Shown: piece after piece, positions 1 through 8,022 of the stretch
Layout of the letters: each line of letters begins with the position of its first letter
Position numbering within the stretch: position 1 is the stretch's first letter
NCBI GenBank assembly: GCA_035293765.1
Contig: DATGMF010000008.1
Span: forward strand, 39,262-103,261
Direction of reading: 5' to 3'
Length of the DNA: 64,000 bases
From: DASRHT01 sp035293765
Lineage (GTDB): Bacteria; Chloroflexota; Ktedonobacteria; Ktedonobacterales; Ktedonobacteraceae
Made by a program: the position numbers and the translations under genes
Notes under the pieces: model-generated
Seen by the model: only the letters and a program-made list of their open reading frames with translations
Databases searched by the model: none
What the model was told of the DNA's origin: nothing

Positions 1-772
1 GAAACGACATATTACAGCCAATGAGATGATCCACCTCGGTTCGTTCCTCGCTCACCAGACCCGCATCTTTCGCAATAACGCCGCCCAGGCGGGTCACATG
101 CAGGCGCGGCGGTCCTTTAATCTCATCGCAATACGGTTCAGGCATAGTGATAACGCGCCCTCCGGCTGCCCCAATAGTCTTGTCTCTATAGACATCAAGC
201 AACGCCTCCAGCCAGCTTGGCTGCACCATTGAATCGTCGTCGATGAAGGCGATAATTTCGCCGGTCGAGCAGGCTATGCCTGTGTTACGCGCCTGAGGCA
301 TATTGTTGCGCGCCCCACGCACCCTGATATGCTTTGTTGCGGGATAGCGTGCAATGACGCGCTCGCTCTCGTCGTTGGTTGAGCTATCAACCACGATTAC
401 TTCGAAATTCCGCAGAGCAAGGTTGCCATCAGAGGAGCGGTAGCTCCCCGATTGATCGTGGGAGGTCCCAACGGATGGTTGGGACCAGAGTCGTTCGGGA
501 GAGGAGCGGTGGCTCCCCGATTGATCGTGGGAGGTCCCAACGGATGGTTGGGACCAGAGCCGTTCGTGAGAGGAGCGGTAGCTCCCCGATTGATCATGGG
601 AGGTCCCAACGGATGATTGGGACCAGAGCCGTTCGTGAGAGGAGCGGTAGCTCCCCGATTGATCATGGGAGGTTCCAATGGATGATTGGGACCATACCCG
701 TTCAAGGCAATGCCCAAGCAGAAAAGGGCGGTTGCGGGTAATAATAATAATGCTCACTACTGGTTTGTTCAT
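1..772 (-). CDS. Family 2 glycosyltransferase, 3' truncated by window edge, with in-frame tandem repeat insertion
   Basis: The reading frame starts at ATG (772-770) and overlaps the flippase stop codon as ATGA, so the two genes are probably translationally coupled. It stays open to the window edge (about 257 codons, no stop seen). The N-terminus MNKPVVSIIIITRNRPFLLG is the first strand and nucleotide-binding start of GT-A family 2 enzymes. The normal continuation, FEVIVVDSSTND, then FIDDDS (the DxD metal site) and GGRV, resumes only after about 92 extra residues. Those residues are four 23-residue repeats of the type [20 protein letters not shown], encoded by the 69-bp array at 432-707. Family 2 enzymes transfer sugars from NDP-sugars, here probably to an exopolysaccharide intermediate. 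The insertion lies between the first two beta strands, so the enzyme may be inactive or the loop may simply be tolerated. Family assignment is firm; activity is unknown. Confidence 0.85.
   Translation of the reverse strand, partial: MNKPVVSIIIITRNRPFLLGHCLERVWSQSSIGTSHDQSGSYRSSHERLWSQSSVGTSHDQSGSYRSSHERLWSQPSVGTSHDQSGSHRSSPERLWSQPSVGTSHDQSGSYRSSDGNLALRNFEVIVVDSSTNDESERVIARYPATKHIRVRGARNNMPQARNTGIACSTGEIIAFIDDDSMVQPSWLEALLDVYRDKTIGAAGGRVITMPEPYCDEIKGPPRLHVTRLGGVIAKDAGLVSEERTEVDHLIGCNMSF
432..707. repeat. Four tandem 69-bp repeats built from the dispersed hairpin
   Basis: GAGGAGCGG recurs at 432, 501, 570 and 639, an exact 69-bp period (23 codons). Each unit holds two inverted repeats: the hairpin with halves CTCCCCGAT and ATCGTGGGAG that is dispersed through the window, and a second one with arms GGTCCCAA and TTGGGACC. 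The period is divisible by three, so all three frames across it stay largely open, and the array sits inside the GT2 gene without breaking it. The copies differ at a few positions (for example ATCATGGGAG in copies 3 and 4), so they are not a perfect recent amplification. This is not a CRISPR array: there are no unique spacers. Confidence 0.9.
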
Positions 773-2427
773 ATAGCACCTTTTTTTCTTAATCGTGCAG
801 ACGCCATCTCAAATACTATTCTATCCTCTTCACTGAAACCCAGCATTGCTAGCAATGCTATATAAACCAGGACAAACGAGGCGACCAGGATCAATGCTCC
901 TAAGATCGCAAGGTGGCCGGAGCCCGTATGCACGATGGGAAGCAGCATCCAGCCAAAGATGGCCGTCAACGCTCCGGCCAGGAGTGGCTTCCACATGTCG
1001 CGCCGGTAAGGGTGAATTTTCATAATCCAGTACACTTCCATCAGCCCCACACCATTGAGCAGCATTACCGTCAGCGCCGCCGCCAGCGCCGCCCCCATAA
1101 CGCCAAAGCGTGGGATCAGCAGTAGCGCCAGCGTGATATTCACGGTTACGGTACCGACCGTATTTATAAGAATGATCCTGGGGCGTCCCGTCATTGTTAG
1201 CAGGTAATTCACCGAACCAACGCCCGCATCCACTAGATTGCCGAGCGCCAGTGTGATGAGCACCAGCCCCCCGGCAGTATAATGGTCACCAAAAACGCCA
1301 AGAATTGCGTTATGAAAAACCAGGCAGCAGAGGAACACCGGCCAGCTCAAAGTGAGCGACCACTTTGTGACCACCTTAAACATGGTCGCCAGCGGTTTAT
1401 GCTCATTGCGTGCGTGGTACTCGGCGATAATGGGCGAAAAAATGACATTGAGCGCGATCAGAGGCGCGACCACAAAATAGCTCACGCGGTCGGCAGCTCC
1501 GTATAGCCCGACCTGGCTGGTGGCGACAAATGCTCCCAGAAAAAGCACATCCGTTGAGTTCAGGACATTGCGGATCATCGAGTTGAAAAACATTGGAAAA
1601 GCAAAACGCATCCATTGTTTTTGCTCGTATCGTGGCACGGCGTCCTGGATGAAGTTCCTCGCTGCCCTTCTCAAGAGCCATTCACCCGTGAAGGTCGAGG
1701 CTACGAACCCACAGATGGTCGCCAGAATCAACGCCTCCAGCCGCAAACCTAGCCAGTAGAAAAGCAGCAGCAGCAGTAGTGTAATGGCTGGTTGAATCAG
1801 GCGGTCTACGTATACTTTCCATTTAATCGCTCGTAGCGCCTGCAAGCCGCTAGCCAGCACAAGTTGCAAGCCGATCAGCGGGATGAGCAGCGCCGCCTCC
1901 TTAAATGGCAGGATGTAGCCATCGCGGTGGTAGACGACCCGGGCCAGGATGGATGACGACAAGTAGAACAGTCCTGCGCATAGCAGACCCGACACCAGAG
2001 CCAGGGTCGTTGCAAACCGGATCAATCCCGCGGCCCGCGCTTTTTCGCCCTTCGCCCGGTAATTGGAAAGAAAACGAACAATGGCGCTATCAAGGCCAAG
2101 CTTGGACGCATAGCCAATCACGAGTACGACCGTATAGGTCTCAATAAAGATCCCATAGATGCTCTGCGCTACCAGGTGCGTCATCACGACGTTGGTGATG
2201 TAGCGCAGTATGGCCGCTATGATGTCGCCCACGCCCGCAATCGTGGCCCCGCTCGCTGTCCGTTTGACTGCCCGCAATCGATCTGTCTGCTGGGTAATTA
2301 AGCGCGTCGAGGTTGAAATAAGATTATTATCCTGATAATCCTGCCGCCTCCCGCTTCTCTTTGGCGCAGGGCTGCTCGGCATAGTTTTTTCTTCCGAACG
2401 TTTATTCCTGGCATGCGATGAAGGCAC
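769..2427 (-). CDS. Polysaccharide flippase (Wzx/MATE-like membrane protein)
   Basis: This 552-residue protein has a basic, polar N-terminal tail of about 60 residues followed by roughly 12-14 hydrophobic segments, the pattern of the MOP superfamily of lipid-linked oligosaccharide flippases. Features such as GATIAGVGDIIAAILRYITN near the start of the membrane region and the regularly spaced membrane helices fit the polysaccharide synthase/flippase family. It would move undecaprenyl-linked sugar units across the membrane. A GTG start (2427) is preceded by AAAGGA at a good distance; an internal ATG 15 codons later is an alternative. It overlaps the GT2 gene by four bases, so both belong to one exopolysaccharide operon. 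Substrate cannot be told from sequence. Confidence 0.85.
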   Translation of the reverse strand: MPSSHARNKRSEEKTMPSSPAPKRSGRRQDYQDNNLISTSTRLITQQTDRLRAVKRTASGATIAGVGDIIAAILRYITNVVMTHLVAQSIYGIFIETYTVVLVIGYASKLGLDSAIVRFLSNYRAKGEKARAAGLIRFATTLALVSGLLCAGLFYLSSSILARVVYHRDGYILPFKEAALLIPLIGLQLVLASGLQALRAIKWKVYVDRLIQPAITLLLLLLFYWLGLRLEALILATICGFVASTFTGEWLLRRAARNFIQDAVPRYEQKQWMRFAFPMFFNSMIRNVLNSTDVLFLGAFVATSQVGLYGAADRVSYFVVAPLIALNVIFSPIIAEYHARNEHKPLATMFKVVTKWSLTLSWPVFLCCLVFHNAILGVFGDHYTAGGLVLITLALGNLVDAGVGSVNYLLTMTGRPRIILINTVGTVTVNITLALLLIPRFGVMGAALAAALTVMLLNGVGLMEVYWIMKIHPYRRDMWKPLLAGALTAIFGWMLLPIVHTGSGHLAILGALILVASFVLVYIALLAMLGFSEEDRIVFEMASARLRKKGAI

Positions 2428-2472
2428 CAGATCGTTCCTTTCTGTCCAGCTAAGGCCGGTAGGGGGCGCCCT

Positions 2473-2498
2473 GGGCGGGGGCCAGCCCCGCCCCTACC
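2473..2498. repeat. GC-rich palindrome (family 2)
   Basis: GGGCGGGGGCCAGCCCCGCC followed by CCTACCC forms a strong GC hairpin. The same motif family (GGGCAGGGGCCAGCCCTGCC and variants, often ending in CCTAC) occurs at 47200, 49705 and 51081. Here its outer edge reaches into the last codons and stop of the upstream minus-strand gene. No T-run follows, so a terminator role is not evident. Confidence 0.75.
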
Positions 2499-3726
2499 CG
2501 AGGTACCCCAGGTCACGCAAACGATCCACAATCAACCCCTCTTCCTCGTCTGAAAGGGCGTGTTCTGCCTCATCTATACGCGTGATCTTATGTTGCGTGC
2601 GATATGCCGGGGTGACGATGGCCGCCGCTACCTCACCATCCATGCGCCGGGGGATAGGCTGGCCGAGCAGGTAAAGCAGTGTTGGGGCCACGTCAATAAG
2701 GGCCGCCTGCTGAGTGGTCGATGCCAGTAGCGCAGGCCCATAACCTATCAGGCGCGCATGTGGTGCGAGTGGGGCCTGCGCCGGTAATGGATTCCCTGAC
2801 GGACTGATGCTTGTTCCATCCAGATCGAACGCGGCAGCTCTGGCGGATGGCGCATACCCTGGACGATAGACGGTGATCAGGTCAGGAGCTTTGAAAAGAT
2901 AGTCACCGCTGTACAGGTCATTTTTCTTATAGACATGATCAACCACGGGCTCATTCGTGCGCGGGTCCAGCCAACTGTTGAGCAGTTCATAGGTTAATGC
3001 ATCACAAACTTCCTGATATTCGCGACCGGAGCTAACTACGCCCTGAGGCTCGCGCCCGCGTAGATTGATCCGCACCTGGCCCGCACCTAAGCCATAGACC
3101 AGCGTCTCAGGCCAGATAATATTAGCGGAGCGACGCGCTCCATTTACTTCCATCAGCCCGGTATCTACCAGAAAATCATTCACATTGACCAGTGTATGAG
3201 CAGGAGCGTGCCAGACGTCGGTCATCACAAATACATGTCCCCTGGCAGCTACCAGCTCTAAATAGCGCGATAAAATGACATCAAGCGCCTCCGGGGTGAA
3301 AGAGCCCGCGTTCCGCAGCCGGATCAGCGCGCAATCAAACTCGCGCCCGGCCAGCACATTCAGCCCCTCCACATTGGTAATTTCTTCAAATGCCACCGCT
3401 AGCTTGCGTGATTGTAGCAAATGTGGCAGCAGCCACTGAGGGGAGCTATCGGTAAGACCAGGAGCAGGCAGGGCATGGTATCCCTCCGCCTGCACAGCAT
3501 CGAAGCGCCCGAACTTGGCCGGCCCCATGCCTGTTAAGCTCTGATAATAGCATTGTCCCTTCTCGGCAGGAGGCAAGGGAGCCAGGCGCAGGTCTGCGCC
3601 GTGCGTTCTCATCTCCTGTAGGGACGGGAGCGCCTCAATGCTCGCAGGGTCGATATCGGCCAGCCATAATAGAGAGATTGGATTTTCTACAGAGCGAACT
3701 GCCGCCCCACCGGTAAGTTTTTCCAT
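2494..3726 (-). CDS. Alkaline-phosphatase-superfamily-like protein, catalytic residues degenerate
   Basis: This 410-residue protein resembles the intact phosphodiesterase at 47623-49023: both share the core segment RINLRGREPQGVV (here) or RIFLNVEGREPQGIV (there) and a similar C-terminal half. The metal-binding SDHG motif of the intact protein is replaced here by a TDVWH segment, and the N-terminal metal-site region reads WLADIDPAS instead of VIGLDCVEP. It is therefore probably a non-catalytic or altered family member. It begins at ATG 3726 with AAGGA upstream. The tail EEEGLIVDRLRDLGYLG resembles the tail of the CysC protein in this window. It lies upstream of the flippase in the same direction, suggesting a role in exopolysaccharide production, but the substrate is unknown. 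Confidence 0.6.
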   Translation of the reverse strand: MEKLTGGAAVRSVENPISLLWLADIDPASIEALPSLQEMRTHGADLRLAPLPPAEKGQCYYQSLTGMGPAKFGRFDAVQAEGYHALPAPGLTDSSPQWLLPHLLQSRKLAVAFEEITNVEGLNVLAGREFDCALIRLRNAGSFTPEALDVILSRYLELVAARGHVFVMTDVWHAPAHTLVNVNDFLVDTGLMEVNGARRSANIIWPETLVYGLGAGQVRINLRGREPQGVVSSGREYQEVCDALTYELLNSWLDPRTNEPVVDHVYKKNDLYSGDYLFKAPDLITVYRPGYAPSARAAAFDLDGTSISPSGNPLPAQAPLAPHARLIGYGPALLASTTQQAALIDVAPTLLYLLGQPIPRRMDGEVAAAIVTPAYRTQHKITRIDEAEHALSDEEEGLIVDRLRDLGYLG

Positions 3727-3841
3727 CTTAAATTCCTTACAATACTATCAGCCTGAACAGGCCCGATCCCTACAACCACCCGTGTGAAGCTGGATGGATA
3801 GAGATTATTACGCCGTAACTTTAATTACATTGTAATAACCC

Positions 3842-4609
3842 TTATAATACCGTCATATAAAGTTGAGTTGATGTGGTTTCTCCATCTATCAGCGTTATGC
3901 TGACGCTTATAGGCCAGGTACCGGCAACCGCAGTATCATCGACGCGCCACGTCCAGCTTGCAATTCCAAAGCTGTTTGCCCCCGTGTGCAGGGCTTTCGT
4001 TACTCGGCCTGGTCCGTAATTGAGTACGAGGGTAGCAGTTGCGCCGGGCGCCGTGGCAATCGATAGAGCCATAGTGCCATGAGGAGCAGCGGTCAGATTC
4101 GTCTGCGAGCTCACGACACTGATTGGCGGAAAGGCCACCAGGACGTTCACCTGAGAAGTAGTTTTGGCGCCATTTGGCAGCATAGCGGTGATGGTCAAAG
4201 GCCACCAGCCTGTATGGGCATCGCCATCAACGCGCCACGCCCACCTGGCGATCCCATTCCCATCAGCCGTACTGGGAGCAATCCCGGGGCTATGGCTGGG
4301 TATTCCCCGACCATAATCAACGATCAGTGAGCAGAGTGCATTGGGATTAGTAGCGATAGTGATGCTCATCTGTCCACCAGGATAGGCCACCAGATGAGAG
4401 AGATTGTTCTCAACATGGATAGGCTGTACGGTAATCGTCGGCAGCGCTTTCCTGGCAATAGTGATGGGTGTATCATCGCTGCTCAATGGTTTTGCCGGTG
4501 GAGCTGGTACACCACATGCCGTCATGCAGAATGTGCAAAATACAACCAGGACTCCTATACCGCTCCACTTCCATTGGCGATACCGCGACTGTTTCATACC
4601 TCTTACCAT
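3842..4609 (-). CDS. Secreted lipoprotein with two repeated Ig-like domains
   Basis: The 255-residue product starts with a basic segment, a hydrophobic stretch (GIGVLVVFCTFCM) and a lipobox-like MTAC, so it is probably a lipid-anchored exported protein with Cys as the first mature residue. The rest consists of two homologous modules of about 85-90 residues: both contain a (M)SI(T)IAT segment, a VDYG or LNYG turn, an A(S)W(A)WRVD core and end in a strand, as in beta-sandwich domains. The start at 4609 has GAGGTG about eight bases upstream. It is separated from the glycan genes by a 115-bp gap and could be a cell-surface partner of them. No enzymatic motif is visible. Confidence 0.65.
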   Translation of the reverse strand: MVRGMKQSRYRQWKWSGIGVLVVFCTFCMTACGVPAPPAKPLSSDDTPITIARKALPTITVQPIHVENNLSHLVAYPGGQMSITIATNPNALCSLIVDYGRGIPSHSPGIAPSTADGNGIARWAWRVDGDAHTGWWPLTITAMLPNGAKTTSQVNVLVAFPPISVVSSQTNLTAAPHGTMALSIATAPGATATLVLNYGPGRVTKALHTGANSFGIASWTWRVDDTAVAGTWPISVSITLIDGETTSTQLYMTVL

Positions 4610-5023
4610 CTTGGAGACACCTCAGAGAAAAATCAGATCATCGTACAGATTCACACATCCCGCTGAATACCCCTGCTAATAACCCTCTACTATCATTCTA
4701 GAGAGCGAACAAAAACTTCATAAACGGGCGGGGAAGTGTATATACGGCGTCACGATTTGCCAATCGATATGCTCAAGCCGATTAATGATGACTGGGCCAA
4801 CATATCAACATACTGTATCTATCAATCGGATAGGCCGAAGAAATTTATAGGGGAAGCGAATACGTCATTATGGAGGCCCGATTATAATGGATAGAGGTGT
4901 TTTGCTGCTTTCAGTATCCTCATACGGATCGAGAATAAACAGCGCTTCCCGAGCCTCCATTGATGGGAGAGTATATATATCAAATTATAAAAAGTCAAGT
5001 AGAAAGTGTGCGAGGAGGCTATT
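4610..5023. other. Intergenic region between divergent genes
   Basis: About 400 bases without a convincing gene, moderately AT-rich toward the right. It must carry the promoters for the divergent lipoprotein and GT4 genes. A TATAAT at 4883 lacks a matching -35 box, so no promoter is called. Its right part holds a degenerate copy of the dispersed composite element (4912-5009). Confidence 0.6.
4912..5009 (+). repeat. Degenerate copy of the composite element upstream of the GT4 gene
   Basis: Positions 4913-4934 match the left end of the element at 44979 in about 20 of 22 bases (AGTATCCTCA then CGGATCGAGA). A shortened hairpin region follows (GCCTCCATTGATGGGAG), and the copy ends in AAGTCAAGTAGAAAGTG, matching the GATGTCAAGTGGAAATG right end. 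The gene start is 15 bases downstream, the same arrangement seen at lanB and gmhA. Confidence 0.55.
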
Positions 5024-6271
5024 GTGAAATTGCTGCAAATCGTCTGGAATTTTCCAGATACGATCACGCGCCCGTTTGATATGTATTATTTCTACTGGCC
5101 CGTACGGGAGGCAGCGCTGCGAGGATGGCAGGCTGAGGTACTGACATTTCAGACCGATCAGCGACAAGCGCGCAACGCGGTGATTGATGGGATTCAGGTT
5201 ACGCGCTGCCCGGTGGGAAAGCACAAAAAGCGCGCGTTTTCCTGGCCTTATATTCGCGCATTGTTGACAACGAGCGCCGATATTATCCATACCCACGGCT
5301 ATGCGGAAGGGCATAGCGAGCTTGCTATTTTGCTTGCCAGGTTGCGCGGGCGCAAAGTTATTTTCACGCCTCATTTCCATATCTATCCCTATCGCCGTCC
5401 CCTGCGTGAACTGTATGATCGAACCATCGGGCGCTACCTGTTTAATCTGAGCGACCGGGTGATTGTGTTCACAGAGCACACGCGTTCGTATCTGATCGCG
5501 ATGGGCGTACGACCCGAGAAGCTGCGCGTTGTGCCACATGTGGCAAGGCCAGAGGTGTTTGAGGGCGAGATCAACGAAGAGGAGCCAGGGAAACTCTTAC
5601 GTGAAGCAGGTTGTACCGGTAGCCCGCTTATTCTTGGCGTAGGCCAACTGATCAGGCGCAAAGGCTGGGAATACATGGTGCGTTGCATGCCCGCGATTGT
5701 GGCGCGTTTCCCACGGGCCGCCCTGCTGATCCTGGGTTATCCCTCGTCCGATGAGCCTGCATTTCCTGACACACTGATGCAACTGAGCAGGGAGCTGGGC
5801 GTGCAAGACCATGTGCTGATCCGGCTCAACAATTCCACCGAGTTTATGCGGGACGCTTATCGTTCAGCAACTATTATGACCCTGCCATCGCTGGTCGAAA
5901 GTTTTGGTATAGTGCTTTTAGAGGCCCTGGCCGCCCGCTTGCCTGTGGTGGCGCATAACGGCACCGGCCTCCCCTGCATTATCGATGATGGTATCACCGG
6001 TAGCGTGGTAGACGTGCGCGCTACCGAGCAATACATGGCTGCTCTGTTGGCACTGCTTGACGATGATGCTGAGAGAGCGCGTATGGGAGAAGCGGGCCGT
6101 CAGCAGGCGCTGACGCGCTTTAGTCTGGAAACGGTGGCGGAACAACTTTTTGCCGTCTACGCCGAACTTTTGCCATTGATTGCAGTATCTTCAAGCAGGT
6201 CGAGCAAACTATCAGTGCCCGCCGCCTCCCTTGAGGAAAATATAAGCGTCGGACACGCTGATGGGCATTGA
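5024..6271 (+). CDS. Family 4 glycosyltransferase (GT-B)
   Basis: A GTG at 5024 is preceded by GAGGAGG seven bases upstream and gives MKLLQIVWNFPDTI, a typical first Rossmann strand of GT4 enzymes; an earlier in-frame GTG at 5006 lies on top of this ribosome binding site and is less likely. The 415-residue protein has an N-terminal acceptor domain (HTHGYAEGH, about residues 90-100) and a C-terminal donor domain with GVGQLIRRKGWEY and the E-x7-E motif in ESFGIVLLEALAARLPVVA (about residues 291-299). It probably adds a sugar to a lipid-linked exopolysaccharide precursor at the cytoplasmic face. The next gene on the strand is the chain-length/BY-kinase-like protein. Donor and acceptor sugars are unknown. 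Confidence 0.9.
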   Translation: MKLLQIVWNFPDTITRPFDMYYFYWPVREAALRGWQAEVLTFQTDQRQARNAVIDGIQVTRCPVGKHKKRAFSWPYIRALLTTSADIIHTHGYAEGHSELAILLARLRGRKVIFTPHFHIYPYRRPLRELYDRTIGRYLFNLSDRVIVFTEHTRSYLIAMGVRPEKLRVVPHVARPEVFEGEINEEEPGKLLREAGCTGSPLILGVGQLIRRKGWEYMVRCMPAIVARFPRAALLILGYPSSDEPAFPDTLMQLSRELGVQDHVLIRLNNSTEFMRDAYRSATIMTLPSLVESFGIVLLEALAARLPVVAHNGTGLPCIIDDGITGSVVDVRATEQYMAALLALLDDDAERARMGEAGRQQALTRFSLETVAEQLFAVYAELLPLIAVSSSRSSKLSVPAASLEENISVGHADGH

Positions 6272-6275
6272 GAAT

Positions 6276-6375
6276 TGATGCTGGGAATATCTCTCCGTGG
6301 TGACGTGGTGGGCGAAGCAAGCGATAAATCGGACGCGATCAATCTCGTCGCCACGGAGAGATATTCCCAACATCA
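6276..6375. repeat. Long inverted repeat with 25-bp arms
   Basis: Arms at 6276-6300 and 6351-6375 are reverse complements with one mismatch (GGGAATATCTCTCCGTGG in one arm, CCACGGAGAGATATTCCC in the other), separated by 50 bases. No transposase lies inside. The centre contains GCGATAAATCGGACGCGATC, a motif related to sequences at 49830-49870 and 19890, so it may be a MITE-like dispersed element. It could also act as a strong RNA hairpin after the GT4 gene; there is no T-run. Confidence 0.8.
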
Positions 6376-6446
6376 TGAGTTACTCTACATTAGCGGGTCC
6401 CTACGGATGTCAAGTGGAATTGTGATCAGACAACAGGAGCTGTGAT

Positions 6447-7955
6447 ATGGAAATAAAAGCATATATAGAGGGTATCTGGCGTAAATGGTGGCTGGTGACT
6501 CTGGTCTTGCTTCTCTCCCTGTGGGCAGGGGGAGTCATTGCCAACAATCTGACCCCTGACTATACCGCATCAACAACGATTTTGCTGAATGATAATGTAC
6601 TGGCAAATACGGCTTTCCCATCGGGCGATGTGCATTTGTCTGTCCCTGTCGATCATGAAGGGCTGGTGCTCACTCCTGCCACCATGAGACGGATCATGAA
6701 AACCTATCCCCGCCTGAACGCGACGGCGTTGCAGAAGCAGGTGGTGGTTTCAACCGATCAGACGAATCAGCTTTTGCTGATTAGCGTCACCGATATTTCG
6801 CCGTTTGCCACAGCCGATATCGCCAATTTCCTGGCCAGACAGTTTGTACATGATCAGACCCTTGCCCTTAGCCAGCAAGTTGATTATTATCAGCAGTCGG
6901 TTCAACAAAGCATAGCTCGTCTGAGTAACGATATCAACAAACTGAATGCCCAGATCGTGGCAGCAACGCCAGCTCCGCCCTTGCATGGCCCTATTCCTCT
7001 GTTGACGCCCCAACAGAGACTGGTTATCAACGAGCTACAAGTGCAGGTCGGTCAGGACAAACGCTCCCTGTACGCTTACCAGCAGTCATCGACTGAACTA
7101 CAACAGGTGTTGCCGCAGCTTCCCCAGGTGTATACCATTCTGAAGCAGGCAGACATACCAGATGTACCGAACTATAATCCCTTATTGCAGCTTCCTAAAC
7201 TTGTGATCCGTGCTGGAGTAGCAGGTGTAGGTCTGCTGCTGGCGCTGATACTGATTATTGGCATTGAGTTCTTCACGCCGTTCATTCGCCACCGGGGCGA
7301 GCTGCTCAGGCTCATTGGTATTCCTGTAACGGCAGAGATAGCGCAACTGCGTAAATCCGAGCAGAAGTTTCTGCTGGAAATGGACCAGATGCTTTTTAAG
7401 AAGCGCATTAAGCCGTTACGTTTGTTAGGGGCTACGATGAGCGCGCTGGCTGCCAGGAGCCGGGGGCATACGGTGCTGCTGACCAGCCCATGTCAGAAGC
7501 GCGACTTCGCGGCGCTTCTGGCGGCCTTTCAGGCGTATAACGGGCTGAGAACTTTGCTGATCGATGCCGATTTCGAGAAGCCTGTCCTGCACGAGCGGCT
7601 CAGGGAGGCTGGCCCGTCCACGCTCACGACCGCCAGAGGAAAGCTGCTTTCATTTGTGAGTGAGACGACGCAGCCCAATCTTTTCCTGTTGCCTGCCACC
7701 ACATTAGCTGCCGATGGTGAACCTATGTCGAACAAGGCCCTGCTGGATCTGCTACCGGAGCTCCAGGAGGTTTTTGATATCATTATTATCGATACGCCCC
7801 CGCTCGACCGCCCTACGGCCCACCTGCTCACGGCAAAGGCCGCCCAGGTGCTATTGTTCGTCAAAAAGCGGCAGGACACTCTGAAATCGCTGAAGAAAGC
7901 CAGACTGGCCTGCGAGACGCTCAAACTGGAGCCGCACTACGTTTTTCTGACGTAG
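6447..7955 (+). CDS. Wzz/BY-kinase-like polysaccharide co-polymerase with degenerate Walker A
   Basis: The 502-residue protein has a Wzz-type layout: transmembrane segment at about residues 13-33, a periplasmic region with coiled-coil character, a second membrane helix at about 251-276, then a cytoplasmic domain related to bacterial tyrosine kinases (CpsD/Wzc). In that domain Walker A' (LLIDADFEKP, about 370) and Walker B (IIIIDTPPLD, about 445) are kept. The Walker A loop, normally TSPxPGEGKST, reads TSPCQKRDFAALL (about 345), without the conserved glycines and Lys-Ser/Thr. No C-terminal tyrosine cluster is present. It is probably a chain-length regulator that no longer hydrolyses ATP or phosphorylates. 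CAGGAG precedes the ATG. It ends the plus-strand part of the exopolysaccharide locus. Confidence 0.8.
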   Translation: MEIKAYIEGIWRKWWLVTLVLLLSLWAGGVIANNLTPDYTASTTILLNDNVLANTAFPSGDVHLSVPVDHEGLVLTPATMRRIMKTYPRLNATALQKQVVVSTDQTNQLLLISVTDISPFATADIANFLARQFVHDQTLALSQQVDYYQQSVQQSIARLSNDINKLNAQIVAATPAPPLHGPIPLLTPQQRLVINELQVQVGQDKRSLYAYQQSSTELQQVLPQLPQVYTILKQADIPDVPNYNPLLQLPKLVIRAGVAGVGLLLALILIIGIEFFTPFIRHRGELLRLIGIPVTAEIAQLRKSEQKFLLEMDQMLFKKRIKPLRLLGATMSALAARSRGHTVLLTSPCQKRDFAALLAAFQAYNGLRTLLIDADFEKPVLHERLREAGPSTLTTARGKLLSFVSETTQPNLFLLPATTLAADGEPMSNKALLDLLPELQEVFDIIIIDTPPLDRPTAHLLTAKAAQVLLFVKKRQDTLKSLKKARLACETLKLEPHYVFLT

Positions 7956-7962
7956 CTAAGGG

Positions 7963-7997
7963 GATTCCAGAAAATGGTTTCTCCATCTCCTGGAATC
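7963..7997. terminator. Hairpin between convergent genes
   Basis: GATTCCAG (7963-7970) and CTGGAATC (7990-7997) form an 8-bp stem between the convergent Wzz-like and amidase genes. There is no T-run on either side, so a bidirectional termination role is only plausible. Confidence 0.35.
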
Positions 7998-8022
7998 TGG
8001 AACGGTATCTTCGCGTGATATA

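Noticed and set aside
432..707. Possible CRISPR array
   Set aside because: Four tandem units with no spacers and no cas genes; the units join head to tail.
379..741. Open frames of about 106-120 codons on both strands across the 69-bp repeat array
   Set aside because: They exist only because the repeat unit is a multiple of three. The GT2 frame on the minus strand has the real start, motifs and overlap with the flippase.
4883..4888. TATAAT box upstream of the GT4 gene
   Set aside because: No acceptable -35 box at 16-18 bases, and it lies far from the start codon.
5006..5023. Alternative GTG start for the GT4 gene at 5006
   Set aside because: It overlaps the GAGGAGG that serves the GTG at 5024, and the longer N-terminus does not fit the family.
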